DNA of 64,000 nucleotides, taken from NCBI GenBank assembly GCA_963840785.1, contig CAWJAF010000013.1, positions 365,738-429,737 on the forward strand. Direction: 5' to 3'. The translations under genes and the position numbers were made by a program. Positions 1 to 8,802 of this stretch are shown piece by piece. Every line of letters starts with the position of its first letter. Within the stretch, counting starts at the first letter, position 1. This DNA comes from JALYOK01 sp963840785 (GTDB taxonomy: Bacteria; Pseudomonadota; Gammaproteobacteria; Burkholderiales; JALYOK01). The notes below the pieces were generated by a model. It worked only from the letters and a program-made list of their open reading frames with translations, was not told where the DNA came from and searched no databases.

Positions 1-624
1 GTTGCGCGCGGATTACTCGCCGCGAGCAGCAAGCCACAAAATATTCTGGTTGCAAATGTCGATTACATTACCCGCATCGTGACCAAATCCAGCGTCAAAA
101 CGTCCGTGTTGTTCGGCGACGGCGCGGCGGCAGCGGTGTTCAGCAATGTCCCGCACGGACCGCAATTGATCGATGTCGAAGTCGCGTCCGATGGTGCTGC
201 TGCGGATCTGCTGTATATCCCAGCCGGTGGCTCACGCGATCCCTTCACACCGGAATTGCTCGAAAGCGGACACACCAGCGTCCACATGAACGGCCCGGCG
301 CTGTTTCGCCTCGCCGTCGAGCGCATGACCGAATCCTCCCTCGCAATTTTGCACAAGCACGGCTACACCATCGGCGATGTCGATGTCTTTGTTCCGCATC
401 AAGCCAATTTGCGCATCATCGAAGCCGTCGGGCAACGCTTACATATCGCGCCGGAAAAAGTCGTGATCAATGTCGACACCGTCGGCAACACCGCATCCGC
501 GTCGATACCGATCGCACTCGATCAAGCCGCAAAAGCTGGAAAAATTAAGCGCGGCGATTTGGTATTAATGGCCGCTTTCGGTGGCGGACTCACTTGGGGC
601 GCAGCCCTGGTGGAATGGGGCTAA
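1..624 (+). CDS. fabH: 3-oxoacyl-ACP synthase III (FabH-type), 5' end missing
   Basis: This frame is open from the first base, so the N-terminus and the active-site Cys region lie outside the window. The visible 207 residues are the C-terminal half of a KAS III fold. They show the GDGAAAAVF strand, the catalytic-His motif VPHQANLRII and the catalytic-Asn region VGNTASASIPIAL, followed by the C-terminal AFGGGLTWGAALV. Members condense acetyl-CoA or another acyl-CoA with malonyl-ACP to start fatty acid synthesis in the cytoplasm. The next gene overlaps its stop codon. It is not followed by fabD/fabG as in the classical fab cluster, so a dedicated KAS III in another acyl pathway is possible. Confidence 0.88.
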   Translation, partial: VARGLLAASSKPQNILVANVDYITRIVTKSSVKTSVLFGDGAAAAVFSNVPHGPQLIDVEVASDGAAADLLYIPAGGSRDPFTPELLESGHTSVHMNGPALFRLAVERMTESSLAILHKHGYTIGDVDVFVPHQANLRIIEAVGQRLHIAPEKVVINVDTVGNTASASIPIALDQAAKAGKIKRGDLVLMAAFGGGLTWGAALVEWG

Positions 625-1055
625 GCCGCCTTTCGATTGTTTTAATTGCGCTGCAATTTGCGCTGATTGCGCTGATTGTGTGGCCACTCGGCGCGCAGCG
701 GTTCGGAATAATTTTCTGGGTAATGCTCATCGCCAGCATTGCACTTGGCGCTTACACGCTGCTGCACAATCGCCTTGGCAATTTCAACATTCGCCCCGAG
801 CCCAAAGCGACAGCGCGCCTTATCACCTCCGGACCCTATCGTTACATTCGCCATCCGATGTACAGCACCTTACTTCTTGCGATGGCCGCGTTCGTCGTCG
901 CAGAAAATATTTGGCTCAAACTCGGATTGTGGATCGCGTTGGGACTGGTTCTGTCGGCCAAAGCGAGCTTCGAAGAACAATTGATGAGTGAAAAATTTTC
1001 CGACTATTCCGCCTATTGCGCGCGCAGCAAACGTTTCCTACCTTATTTATTTTAG
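615..1055 (+). CDS. isoprenylcysteine carboxyl methyltransferase-like membrane protein
   Basis: A 146-residue integral membrane protein with about four hydrophobic segments. It carries the ICMT/PEMT-family signature TSGPYRYIRHPMYS, followed by a C-terminal FEEQLMSEKFSDYSAYCARSKRFLP, the typical E-x-x-L-x-x-x-F-x-x-Y-x-x-Y pattern. The family transfers methyl groups from SAM to carboxylates or lipid amines at the membrane. The bacterial substrate is unknown. I chose the ATG that overlaps the end of the fabH-like gene by 10 bases over a TTG 21 bases upstream. Translational coupling with that gene is likely. Confidence 0.75.
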   Translation: MGLSRLSIVLIALQFALIALIVWPLGAQRFGIIFWVMLIASIALGAYTLLHNRLGNFNIRPEPKATARLITSGPYRYIRHPMYSTLLLAMAAFVVAENIWLKLGLWIALGLVLSAKASFEEQLMSEKFSDYSAYCARSKRFLPYLF

Positions 1056-1144
1056 AGCGTCCCGCACCTGCCCCGAAGTGCGTTGCACTTGCTCGCGCCA
1101 GGTACAATGTTTGACTAGACACCAATATCATACGAGGAGAAAAA

Positions 1145-1453
1145 ATGATTCACGTAATTGCCACGATCGAACTCGCGGCGGGTACGCGCGATGCGTTTCT
1201 AAGCGAGTTTCGCAAACTCATTCCCGATGTGAAAGCCGAAGCGGGATGCATCTCCTACGGCCCTGCAATTGATGCCGAGACCGACATTGCGGCCCAGGTG
1301 CGCGTCGGCGCCGACAAAGTCGTAATCGTTGAACAATGGGAAAGCGTCGCCGCGCTCAAAGCCCATGCCGTCGCGCCGCACATGAAAGCCTATCGTGTCG
1401 CCGTGAAAGATTTTGTGAAGGGCATGGAGTTGCGGGTGTTAGCGCCGGCCTAA
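1145..1453 (+). CDS. small ABM-domain (quinol monooxygenase-like) protein
   Basis: A 102-residue protein beginning MIHVIATIELAAGTRDAF, with the pattern EAGCISYGPAID and VIVEQWESVAALKAHAVAPHMKAY. This is the antibiotic-biosynthesis-monooxygenase (ABM, YgiN-like) fold, a dimeric ferredoxin-like barrel. Members oxidise quinols or polyphenols without a cofactor, or act as small stress proteins. The substrate cannot be told from sequence. A good ribosome site (GAGGAGA) sits just ahead of the ATG. It stands about 90 bases after the preceding gene and looks separately transcribed. Confidence 0.8.
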   Translation: MIHVIATIELAAGTRDAFLSEFRKLIPDVKAEAGCISYGPAIDAETDIAAQVRVGADKVVIVEQWESVAALKAHAVAPHMKAYRVAVKDFVKGMELRVLAPA

Positions 1454-1888
1454 TTCGCACTATCATTGCAAGCTGCCCGTATCGGCGCGGCCGATACCGC
1501 TCGCGGGCCATGAACCACAACGGTCTCCAATCGAATCCGACCACCCTCACCCCGACCCTCTCCCGCAACGCGGGAGAGGGAGTAACTTCCCCTCGCCCCT
1601 TTGGGGAGAGGGGTGGGGGTGAGGGGCAAGTGGTTATTAAGGCAGGCATCGGTAAAATCGGGTTCATGGAAAGGAGTGCAGCGGCCGGCAATGATAGGAT
1701 GGATTACATTAATAGCCGTATTAGGCCCGCATCGCGGAAGTTGAACTCTGCCTTCAATGGGCGCGTTATTAACTCGACGACCACTTCCTTAATCGTCACG
1801 TAAAGTCCATTTGATTCCAAAGCGAATTGTTCCCAGCAATTCGGTACACTCGGTTTAACATCGAAGTTCAAAAAACGAGGTTTGTCAG
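1454..1888. other. gene-free stretch with a palindromic repeat
   Basis: No convincing gene is seen here. The first half holds a CCCTCACCCC-type palindromic repeat (1541-1624). The rest is AT-richer and presumably carries the promoter of the large regulator that starts at 1889. Confidence 0.5.
1541..1624. repeat. CCCTCACCCC-type intergenic palindrome
   Basis: An imperfect long inverted repeat of two nested stem-loops: CTCTCCCGC...GCGGGAGAG, then CCCCTCGCC...GGGGAGAGGGG, ending in GGGTGAGGGG. The same family recurs at 16233-16310. Elements of this type are common between genes in beta- and gammaproteobacteria and are thought to act as mRNA stabilisers or terminators. Confidence 0.7.
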
Positions 1889-4800
1889 TTGACCATTTCG
1901 AAGGGGAGCTTAGCGAAGGTATCGCGGCCGCGGTTGTACGACGCCGTCGCGAGAAAGCGCCTCTTTGCGCTCCTGGACAAACAGCGCCAACATCCCGTTA
2001 TTTGGGTAAGCGGCCCGCCTGGTTCGGGAAAATCGACCCTGATCGGCAGCTACATCGATTCCCGTAAGCTACCCGCCTTGTGGCTGCAGGTGGACGCCGG
2101 CGATGCCGATGTTTCCACGTTTTTCTTCTATCTCGGCGAAGCGACGAAACAGCTCGCGCCCAGGCGTAAACGCCTACCCCTGCTCACGCCCGAACACCGT
2201 GCCGACTTACCTGCCTTCACCCGTCGCTTCGGGCGAGCCTTGTTCGAGCAACTGCCGGCTGATTCAATGCTCGTGCTGGATAATTTCCAAGAAGCCGCCC
2301 ATGATGGCCTGTACCAGCAAGTGGTCTCTGACTTGATCGCCCAGGTCCCGGAAACGTCCACGTTAATCGTCATCAGCCGGCGCGATCCCGAGGCGACCTT
2401 TGCCTCGCACCTCGCTAATCAAACCATCGCGGTACTCCCATGGCAAGAACTGCGACTCACCGAAGAAGAAGCGCTCGCCCTCGCCAAAGCAAAATCCACT
2501 ATCCCGCCACAACTGATCAAAGAAGCCTATTCGCGGGCAAACGGCTGGGCCGCGGGACTGATCTTAATGCTCGAGTCCCTTAAGTACGGCGAGCAAAATC
2601 TTGAAACCTTGTCGGGACAATCGCAAGAGGCGATATTCGCCTACTTCGCGCAACAGACACTCAACAAGGCCGACGCAACCGCGCAGCGCATTCTCGCCCA
2701 GCTATCCGTATTACCGAGTTTCAAACCCCATTTGGCGCGCGAATTGACCGGGGAATCAACTACGCCGGATGTGCTTGAATATTTATTTCGAAACCATTTA
2801 TTCACGACGCGCCGATTTGATACTGCGGTTGAATACGAATTCCATCCGCTGTTTCGAGCGTTTCTATTTAGCCAATTAAAAGCCCAAACGAACGACGCGG
2901 AATTACGCGAGCTGCAACGCCGCGCCGGGCGATTATTGGTGGCAGAAGGTGCTATCGATAGTGCCGTCGATTTGCTCATTTCTGCGCAGGACTGGGCAAG
3001 CGCAGCAAACGTGTTGCAACTGAACGCCGAAAAGCTGTACGGCCAAGGTCGCTTTAGTACCCTGAGCGGGTGGCTTAGCCAATTCCCGGCAGACGTGATT
3101 GCAGATCTTCCTTGGCTTGCCTATTGGCAAGGCACCTGTACTGCGCTGACAAATTTCCGAAACGGACGAATTCAACTCGAGCAAGCGTTCGATGGTTTCA
3201 AACAAAGCGGTGACAAGTTAGGCGAAATTCTTTGCGCTGCCCAAATCATCGAGATTGTATATTTTCAGTTTGAGAACTATAGCGATTTTTCAAAATGGCT
3301 AGATCACTTGGAGCGCTTGGATTCAATGACGTTCGCATTTCCATCGATCGAAATGAGACTTCAAGTCCTATCCGCTCATCTGCGTGCAATCGTCTTTTAC
3401 CGCCCATCGAGCGCGCTCAGGCTACCGCTAGTTGAATCCCTTGAATCCGAAATCACAAATAAGAGTAACGTAAACCGACGAGTTTCCGCCGCACTCGCGC
3501 TGGTGACACACGCGAGCGTTTGTGGTCCGCTAAATAGAGCGCAATCGACGTTGGAGCTCGTGGAAAAGCTATCTGCGTCTTCGGATTTGGCAGAGGTATT
3601 TTGCGTTTATATCGGCCAGGTCTGCGGATTTTGGTATTGGTACAACGGTAACTTCGCCCTGGCACTCCAAACTTACGAACGAACTGCCGAGTGGGCTGAT
3701 AAGCTTGATCTTAAGGTTCGGCATTTCATTGCGCAATACATAATTGGGTCAATTCACATTGCAATTGGCAGTGCAAGCGAGGGCGACGAAATCGCTCAGA
3801 ACTTACAAAACCTTCATCGTCCCCAAAATCCGCTTCAGGCTTGGATACTGTCTTACTTCCGACTATTTGTTGCTTTAAAGGGACAAAATAGACAAGCCGC
3901 AATAGTAGAAATAGAGTACACGAAAGTCCTCGATGAGCTTGGTTCGGCTTATTACTCGTGCGGCCAACGCATTCATGCAGCGATTAGCTACGCAATTTTC
4001 GGAATGTTTGGTGAAGCAAGGCAAAGCCTGTCGGATTTGCGCGAAATGATTAGCGTTCACTACCCACTCTGCGAGTCGTACTTTCACTTTACCCGAGCGT
4101 TCGTCGCAATTCGGGAACAGAATTTGTCGGAGACTCGCGATGCATTGGAGAAAGGCTTCGAGACTGCCAAGCACATGAGTGGTCCGGGCGCGGTAGGTTG
4201 GATGCTAGGCCAAACCGCTGAGATACTTTCGACGGCGCTTAAGTTGGAAATCGGCACAGCAACCTCGCGAGATTGGATTCGCCGAATGCAGTTGACGTGC
4301 CCCGATCCAAATCTGGCGCAGTGGCCCTGGCCCATCAAGATTTATACACTCGGGCAGTTCGTGGTGCAGAAGGACGACGTTCCCTTAGTGTTTGGCAAAA
4401 AGGCGCCCAAGCGCTTACTGCAATTGCTGAAAGCCGTTGTCGTCTTTGGTGGCGAAAACGTGCCGAAGGACAAGTTGTTCGAGGCCATCTGGCCCGATGA
4501 CGATGCTGCAACGGCGTCCGACGCACTTAAGGTTGCGATCGGGCGGCTGCGGCTTTTGCTTGGCAATGACTCGGCCATTGTGTTGCAAGGCGGGAATGTT
4601 TCGATCAATCGCGGCGTGTGCTGGGTCGATCTCTACGCGTTCGAATCGTCCAGTAAAAATCCCAAGCCGGACAACGAGGATAGCGCCAGTATTACCGATC
4701 TGTACAAAGGGGAATTGCTGCCGGAAGAAACCGGCGCAAGCTGGGTCATCGGCCCGCGCGAGCGCCAGCGTTCAACCTTCCTCAACCTGATAAACGAGCA

Positions 4801-5047
4801 AGCGCGGCAGCTTGAGCACGACGGACAGTGGGAGCAATCGCTCAGCGCCTATCGGCGCGGGATCGAAGCAGAAAATCTCGCCGAAAGCTTTTACCAAGGC
4901 CAAATGCGTTGCTACGAAGCGCTCAATAAACACGCTGAAGGCCAGGCGGTGTATCGCCGGCTGCGCCAACTGCTTTCCATCACGCTTGGGATTGCCCCAG
5001 CGGCGGCAAGCACGCAACTGTTCGATCGACTCTCCGAACAGGCCTAG
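1889..5047 (+). CDS. large STAND ATPase / BTAD transcriptional regulator
   Basis: A 1052-residue MalT-like signalling regulator. Residues about 35-50 contain the Walker A motif (GPPGSGKST). Walker B is near residue 130 (MLVLDNFQ), and a winged-helix-like segment typical of STAND proteins follows. The middle (about 330-800) is helical and TPR-like. From about residue 815 there is an OmpR/SARP-type winged helix (IYTLGQFVV...PKRLLQLLKAVV) and then a bacterial transcriptional activation domain to the end. Such proteins bind an inducer, oligomerise with ATP and activate transcription. The TTG start is preceded by AACGAGG at good spacing. The likely targets are the genes immediately downstream, which is inference from position. 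Confidence 0.85.
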   Translation: MTISKGSLAKVSRPRLYDAVARKRLFALLDKQRQHPVIWVSGPPGSGKSTLIGSYIDSRKLPALWLQVDAGDADVSTFFFYLGEATKQLAPRRKRLPLLTPEHRADLPAFTRRFGRALFEQLPADSMLVLDNFQEAAHDGLYQQVVSDLIAQVPETSTLIVISRRDPEATFASHLANQTIAVLPWQELRLTEEEALALAKAKSTIPPQLIKEAYSRANGWAAGLILMLESLKYGEQNLETLSGQSQEAIFAYFAQQTLNKADATAQRILAQLSVLPSFKPHLARELTGESTTPDVLEYLFRNHLFTTRRFDTAVEYEFHPLFRAFLFSQLKAQTNDAELRELQRRAGRLLVAEGAIDSAVDLLISAQDWASAANVLQLNAEKLYGQGRFSTLSGWLSQFPADVIADLPWLAYWQGTCTALTNFRNGRIQLEQAFDGFKQSGDKLGEILCAAQIIEIVYFQFENYSDFSKWLDHLERLDSMTFAFPSIEMRLQVLSAHLRAIVFYRPSSALRLPLVESLESEITNKSNVNRRVSAALALVTHASVCGPLNRAQSTLELVEKLSASSDLAEVFCVYIGQVCGFWYWYNGNFALALQTYERTAEWADKLDLKVRHFIAQYIIGSIHIAIGSASEGDEIAQNLQNLHRPQNPLQAWILSYFRLFVALKGQNRQAAIVEIEYTKVLDELGSAYYSCGQRIHAAISYAIFGMFGEARQSLSDLREMISVHYPLCESYFHFTRAFVAIREQNLSETRDALEKGFETAKHMSGPGAVGWMLGQTAEILSTALKLEIGTATSRDWIRRMQLTCPDPNLAQWPWPIKIYTLGQFVVQKDDVPLVFGKKAPKRLLQLLKAVVVFGGENVPKDKLFEAIWPDDDAATASDALKVAIGRLRLLLGNDSAIVLQGGNVSINRGVCWVDLYAFESSSKNPKPDNEDSASITDLYKGELLPEETGASWVIGPRERQRSTFLNLINEQARQLEHDGQWEQSLSAYRRGIEAENLAESFYQGQMRCYEALNKHAEGQAVYRRLRQLLSITLGIAPAAASTQLFDRLSEQA

Positions 5048-5079
5048 CAAGCGTAGTGTCGCGTTCTTGATGAGACATT

Positions 5080-5198
5080 CCCTCCCCTTCAAGGGGAGGG
5101 TTAGGGCGGGGTGGCCTAAGGCCATGGGGATGGGGTAGCTCCAAACTCGATACATGCTGCACCCATCCCCCATCCAACCTCCCCCTTGAAGGGGGAGG
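5080..5198. repeat. pair of perfect GC-rich palindromes
   Basis: Two perfect hairpins, CCCTCCCCTT-C-AAGGGGAGGG (5080-5100) and CCTCCCCCTT-G-AAGGGGGAGG (5178-5198), stand in mirror position around a centre containing GGTGGCCTAAGGCCA. The whole may fold as a large cruciform. It follows the stop codon of the 1052-residue regulator by about 30 bases and could terminate or protect that transcript. The GGTGGCCTARGGCCA core recurs near 16460, 24270 and 26523. Confidence 0.7.
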
Positions 5199-5364
5199 AG
5201 CTTCAAAGAGGTCGCCGATCACGTAAGTTCCGTATAGTCTGCAACACTAAACTCGCGCTTGTTTCCCCAGGATCATTCGAACATTTTCGTTCGAATTCGC
5301 AATCTGTTCCCAATCCGTTACCGCTGATCGCCTAATCTGCCTCCTCAATAACCGCGGAGGCAGC

Positions 5365-5547
5365 GTGCAACCGATCAAAGTGTTTGTCGTTCGAATATAC
5401 CGCACGTTGCCAGACCGTGCCGTGGTCGGTGTCGTCGAATCCGCCAATCGCGCGCGATGTCGAAAGTTTCGTAATGCCGATGAACTCTGGCGCGCGATAT
5501 TTCCGCTGGCAAAAGCGATAGGGCACGTCGAAAGGAGCAAAAGATGA
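5365..5547 (+). CDS. small hypothetical protein
   Basis: A 60-residue protein (MQPIKVFVVRIYRTLPDRAV...). It resembles short bacterial proteins of the form F-V-V-R-I-Y-R ... G-V-V-E-S ... F-x-x-x-x-E-L-W that are often seen beside large regulators. No function is known. It starts with GTG after GGAGGC, about 320 bases after the regulator, and a clean terminator follows at 5589. Its small size makes the call moderate. Confidence 0.45.
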   Translation: MQPIKVFVVRIYRTLPDRAVVGVVESANRARCRKFRNADELWRAIFPLAKAIGHVERSKR

Positions 5548-5588
5548 TGCGCTATCAATCCAAAACATTCGCCAATTGGTGCTCACAT

Positions 5589-5614
5589 CCTACCTGGTCA
5601 GGTAGGGTTTTTTT
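5589..5614 (+). terminator. rho-independent terminator
   Basis: A perfect 7-bp stem (CCTACCT / AGGTAGG) with a 4-base loop is followed directly by a run of seven T. It lies about 40 bases after the small gene ending at 5547. It separates the regulator region from the exported-protein genes. Confidence 0.8.
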
Positions 5615-5810
5615 AATCGCCTTCCGATTACTATCGACTCAAGGTGTGGCCCGTTACAAGATCAAGACGATCTTGGCATCACGCAATGGGCAAATGGGCT
5701 CACAGCGGTGATTACACCTGAATACGAAGTCGTATATCCGTCATCGAGATTGGGCGCGCGGTGTGCGGGGAAAACTAAACTCGCCCGCAACGAGAAGAAA
5801 GGGAAACACC

Positions 5811-6311
5811 ATGAAATTATTCTATAAGCCGTTACTTAGCGCTCTGGGCGTTGCTTGCATTACGCTGGCCTCGGGAATGGCGCTCGCGGAATCCAATCGC
5901 TGGGTTTGTCAACCCGTCGGCTATGCTGGTGCTACTGCGGCGGAGCCACTTGGCGACCGCGAAGGGCATGCTATTTACGTTGGTGAATATTCTTGTCGCA
6001 TTGACGGCGGTACTCTGGATGGCGGCATTGCTACCGGGACCAATATGCTTGAGTGGGATAAGGGGATCGCCGGGCTGCTCTCCGGACAGGGCATCATTCG
6101 CAAGTCCGGCACAACGCTCACATACCAGAACAGCGGAATGAAGCACGCACCAACCATAGCAGACGGAAAAGTGACCGGTTTCGCGGGTACGGGGCAGGGC
6201 CGCGTCACTATGGCAACTGGAGCCGCCTCCACTCTGAGCGGAAAGAACTACAGTTTTACTTACAAGTCCATCGACGCAGGGCAGTTCGTTGTCGATATGA
6301 AATACGAGTAA
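5811..6311 (+). CDS. exported protein of unknown function (first of three)
   Basis: A 166-residue protein with a clear Sec signal peptide (MKLFYKPLLSALGVACITLASGMALA, cleavage before ESNRW). The mature part is beta-rich and glycine-rich with two cysteines. Its end (GQGRVTMATGAASTLSGKNYSFTYKSIDAG) suggests a small periplasmic beta barrel. I do not recognise the family with certainty. The ATG at 5811 follows an AGAAGAAAGGGA ribosome site and is preferred over an in-frame start 48 bases upstream, because the signal peptide begins there. Two further exported proteins follow on the same strand. Confidence 0.7.
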   Translation: MKLFYKPLLSALGVACITLASGMALAESNRWVCQPVGYAGATAAEPLGDREGHAIYVGEYSCRIDGGTLDGGIATGTNMLEWDKGIAGLLSGQGIIRKSGTTLTYQNSGMKHAPTIADGKVTGFAGTGQGRVTMATGAASTLSGKNYSFTYKSIDAGQFVVDMKYE

Positions 6312-6485
6312 GCATGGCGTGATGATCTGAACCGCAATCCTCCGCGCAGCCGATCTATTGAGGATCGTATGAATGAATGACTCCCTGCCCCTCACGGCCC
6401 AGTTAGTAAGAAAACGGTCATCTACTTTTACACGACTCAATAATGATGTTTGAACAAATCCTAACTTAACTTTGGAGAACATGAA

Positions 6486-7001
6486 ATGAAATCGTCAGTA
6501 ACAACAAAACTTTATTCCATCCTCGCAATCATGGCCCTTTGCGGCTCGCTGCAAAACGCCTTCGCAGGCGAGAAAAAGACGGTCACTACGACCTACCCCA
6601 CGGGAAAGTGACACAGCGTTTAGCTATCCCGGTTGCTGATCAGCCGGGCCACGAAATCGTCGTTCAGACGCGGGAAGATCCGCCGGGTACTTCGAACGAT
6701 CCGGAGTGGGAGGGCTCCACTGTTGTAAGTTCCGGTCAATGCCGATCTAGTCAAAGGCAGCGGCTCGATTTGGGGCTACGCGATTCGCACTTTGAAGAGC
6801 GGCGACAAAATCTATTTCAAATACCAAGGAACGGTAATGCGGAGCGGTGAAGGTGACAATTGGAAAGCCGCCGCACAAGTCTCAACCGAGATAACTGGTG
6901 GAACCGGCAAGTATGCGAACGCAAAAGGCGCTGGTACAGGCACAGTCGAGTCAGGTCCGTCCGGCGGCATCGTCAACGTGACATCTACGATTGAATATTA
7001 G
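6486..7001 (+). pseudogene. exported protein broken by two compensating frameshifts (second of three)
   Basis: The first 41 codons give a signal peptide (MKSSVTTKLYSILAIMALCG...QNAFA) and then stop at TGA 6609. Sensible coding continues in the -1 frame (VTQRLAIPVADQPGHEIVVQ...) to about 6728. It then returns to the first frame (VNADLVKGSGSIWGYAIRTL...) to the TAG at 7001. The C-terminal GGTGKYANAKGAGTG matches GGTGKYAGITGGG in the next gene, so these are likely paralogues with a small barrel fold, possibly allene-oxide-cyclase-like (inference). The first shift lies exactly on GGGAAAG followed by TGA. Real decay, assembly error and recoding are all possible. Confidence 0.6.
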
Positions 7002-7005
7002 TTTT

Positions 7006-7084
7006 GTAGGTTTGGGTTGAGGCACGATGCCCAACATTTTTCTATCCGAAGAACTGTTGGGTTTCCTTCGTTAACCCTACCTAC
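7006..7084. repeat. GTAGGTTGGG-type intergenic repeat, copy 1
   Basis: The outer arms GTAGG/CCTAC enclose two internal hairpins (TTGGG...GCCCAA-like and GTTGGGTTTCC...GTTAACCC). Copies 2 and 3 lie at 7693-7770 and 10791-10867 and are very similar. Each sits just after a stop codon, so a transcript-end role is likely. Confidence 0.75.
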
Positions 7085-7127
7085 GCGCTGAAAATTTGCA
7101 ACGAATCACCTAATCAAGGAGCAACAA

Positions 7128-7619
7128 ATGAACAACGTAACAAAAATCGCATTTCAATTAAGCATTGTCCTCGCCAGCGCGTCGCTGGCTGCTGCGCCGT
7201 TGCCGAAGGAAGGGCCGGTGAACTTAACGAGCTGTTTAGTCGGAGATAGAACTGTGGTGGAGGTTTCAAAAGAGAGCCAATTCGGCTCGTTCCATCTTAA
7301 CGGTCTACGTTTCGCGCCAGCGGAGGGTGCGCTGCTCGACGCAACGACTTTTGAATGCATTATCCAGTTAAGCACCGATACAACAGGTAGAAATGCGAAC
7401 GGGAGTTGCGTCTCAGTCGACGCGGACGGCGATAAGGCGTCGTCAGATGTTGTAGGCAAAAACGGTGTGGGCAAGTGGAGTTTCATTGGCGGCACGGGGA
7501 AATACGCCGGTATTACCGGTGGCGGTGAATACAAACCGATACGTAAGTTCCCGCCGATGACGCAGCAAGGTAAATTTAGTTCATGCAGCATTTCGACCGG
7601 TACTTACAAATTGCCGTAA
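7128..7619 (+). CDS. exported protein of unknown function (third of three)
   Basis: A 163-residue protein with a Sec signal peptide ending near ASLAAA. The mature part contains three or four cysteines and the C-terminal motif WSFIGGTGKYAGITGGGEY. That GGTGKY motif also occurs in the broken gene just upstream. A similar motif is typical of dirigent/allene-oxide-cyclase-type beta barrels, but I cannot confirm the family. A strong ribosome site (AAGGAGCAACAA) precedes the ATG. The repeat between it and the upstream gene suggests separate transcript ends. Confidence 0.68.
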   Translation: MNNVTKIAFQLSIVLASASLAAAPLPKEGPVNLTSCLVGDRTVVEVSKESQFGSFHLNGLRFAPAEGALLDATTFECIIQLSTDTTGRNANGSCVSVDADGDKASSDVVGKNGVGKWSFIGGTGKYAGITGGGEYKPIRKFPPMTQQGKFSSCSISTGTYKLP

Positions 7620-7692
7620 GCGAAAGTAGTATAGGAGATGCTTGAGAAGCGCCTATTCATGAGGCTCTCCAGGCATTCTCCCATCGGAATTT

Positions 7693-7770
7693 GTAGGTTG
7701 GGCTGAGGCACGATGCCCAACATTTTTCTACCCGACGAACGGTTGGGTTTCCTTCGTCAACCCAACCTAC
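7693..7770. repeat. GTAGGTTGGG-type intergenic repeat, copy 2
   Basis: Nearly identical to copies 1 and 3, with outer arms GTAGGTTGGG and CCCAACCTAC. It lies between the third exported protein and the first Bug receptor. Just upstream, at about 7636-7676, is a short GAGAAGCGC...GGCTCTCC hairpin related to the GGAGAGGCGC family. Confidence 0.78.
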
Positions 7771-7821
7771 GCGCTGATGGGTTTACTTTGTCGACCCGGA
7801 CTTAACAAATAAGGAATAAGA

Positions 7822-8802
7822 ATGAATGTTCTAATCTCGGCTTACCGCCTGCTTGTCGCAGTCTGCGCGGCGATATCCATGGTACCTACGCATGCCGCTG
7901 AAAATTATCCGATCAAGCCCATTAAGCTAATTGTGGGTTATCCAGCGGGTGGCGCAACTGATGCTCGAGCCCGCGTGATTGCGGAAATGGCCGGCGCCGA
8001 ATTGGGCCAAAAAATTGTCGTTGACAACCGTCCGGGTGCATCGGGGACTATCGGCGCTGAGGCCGTGGCAAAATCGCCACCCGATGGATACACGCTCTTA
8101 CTCGGCATAACTTCTGAGTTAGCGGTGGCGCCCGCATTAGGGCAAAAAATCGCCTACGACCCGGACACTAGTTTCATTGGGATTTCCGGCTTGAACAGTA
8201 CTCATTTCGCTTTATTTGTTTCCCCGAGTTTGGGCGTCAAGACGCTGGCCGAATTTATCGCACTGGCCAAAAGCAAACCCGGTACGATTAACTACGGCTC
8301 CTCCGGCAATGCTTCCGTACAGCATTTTTTTTCCGAATTGTTCAGCAAAAAAGCAGGGATCGAATTGAATCACGTTCCTTACAAGGGCGAAGCGCCTGCC
8401 ATTGCCGATCTGTTGGGCGGTCACATTCAAGCTACCTTTGGGGTTTCCGCTACGATGCTGCAGCACGTAAAGTCGAGTAAGGTACTACCGCTAGCCACTG
8501 CTGCCGCCAAACGTTATTTGAGCTTACCCGACGTGCCGACCTTTCAAGAGTCTGGCGTAGCAGGTATGGATGTTCCCGTATGGACAGGTATCCTCGCTCC
8601 CGCGGGAACGCCACGCGAAATCATCACCAAGCTTAATGAAGTTATCGTCAAAGTACGTAACTCGCCGGAATTTGCCAAGCTTCCCGGCGTTGAAGATTCA
8701 GGCAATATCTCAGGGCCTCCAGAAGCATTTGCAGCCTACATGAAAGGTGAACGGGCAAGGTGGGTGAGGTTAGTCAAGGAATCGGGGATCAAGTTGGAAT
8801 GA
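7822..8802 (+). CDS. Bug/TctC-family periplasmic solute receptor
   Basis: A 326-residue exported receptor with a signal peptide ending near THA. The typical start of the mature protein (YPIKPIKLIVGYPAGGATDARAR) is followed by VVDNRPGASGTIGAEAVAKSPPDGYTLLLG, HVPYKGEAPAIADLLGGHI and a C-terminal FAAYMKGERARWVRLVKESGI. Bug proteins bind carboxylates or amides in the periplasm. Many have no cognate TctAB membrane partner, and none is seen nearby. The gene's last four bases overlap the ATG of the following methyltransferase gene, implying one transcript. Confidence 0.9.
   Translation: MNVLISAYRLLVAVCAAISMVPTHAAENYPIKPIKLIVGYPAGGATDARARVIAEMAGAELGQKIVVDNRPGASGTIGAEAVAKSPPDGYTLLLGITSELAVAPALGQKIAYDPDTSFIGISGLNSTHFALFVSPSLGVKTLAEFIALAKSKPGTINYGSSGNASVQHFFSELFSKKAGIELNHVPYKGEAPAIADLLGGHIQATFGVSATMLQHVKSSKVLPLATAAAKRYLSLPDVPTFQESGVAGMDVPVWTGILAPAGTPREIITKLNEVIVKVRNSPEFAKLPGVEDSGNISGPPEAFAAYMKGERARWVRLVKESGIKLE

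Noticed and set aside
1356..1691. 111-residue frame on the minus strand
   Set aside because: It runs over the CCCTCACCCC repeat (PSPPPLSPKGRGE...), which typically yields such spurious peptides.
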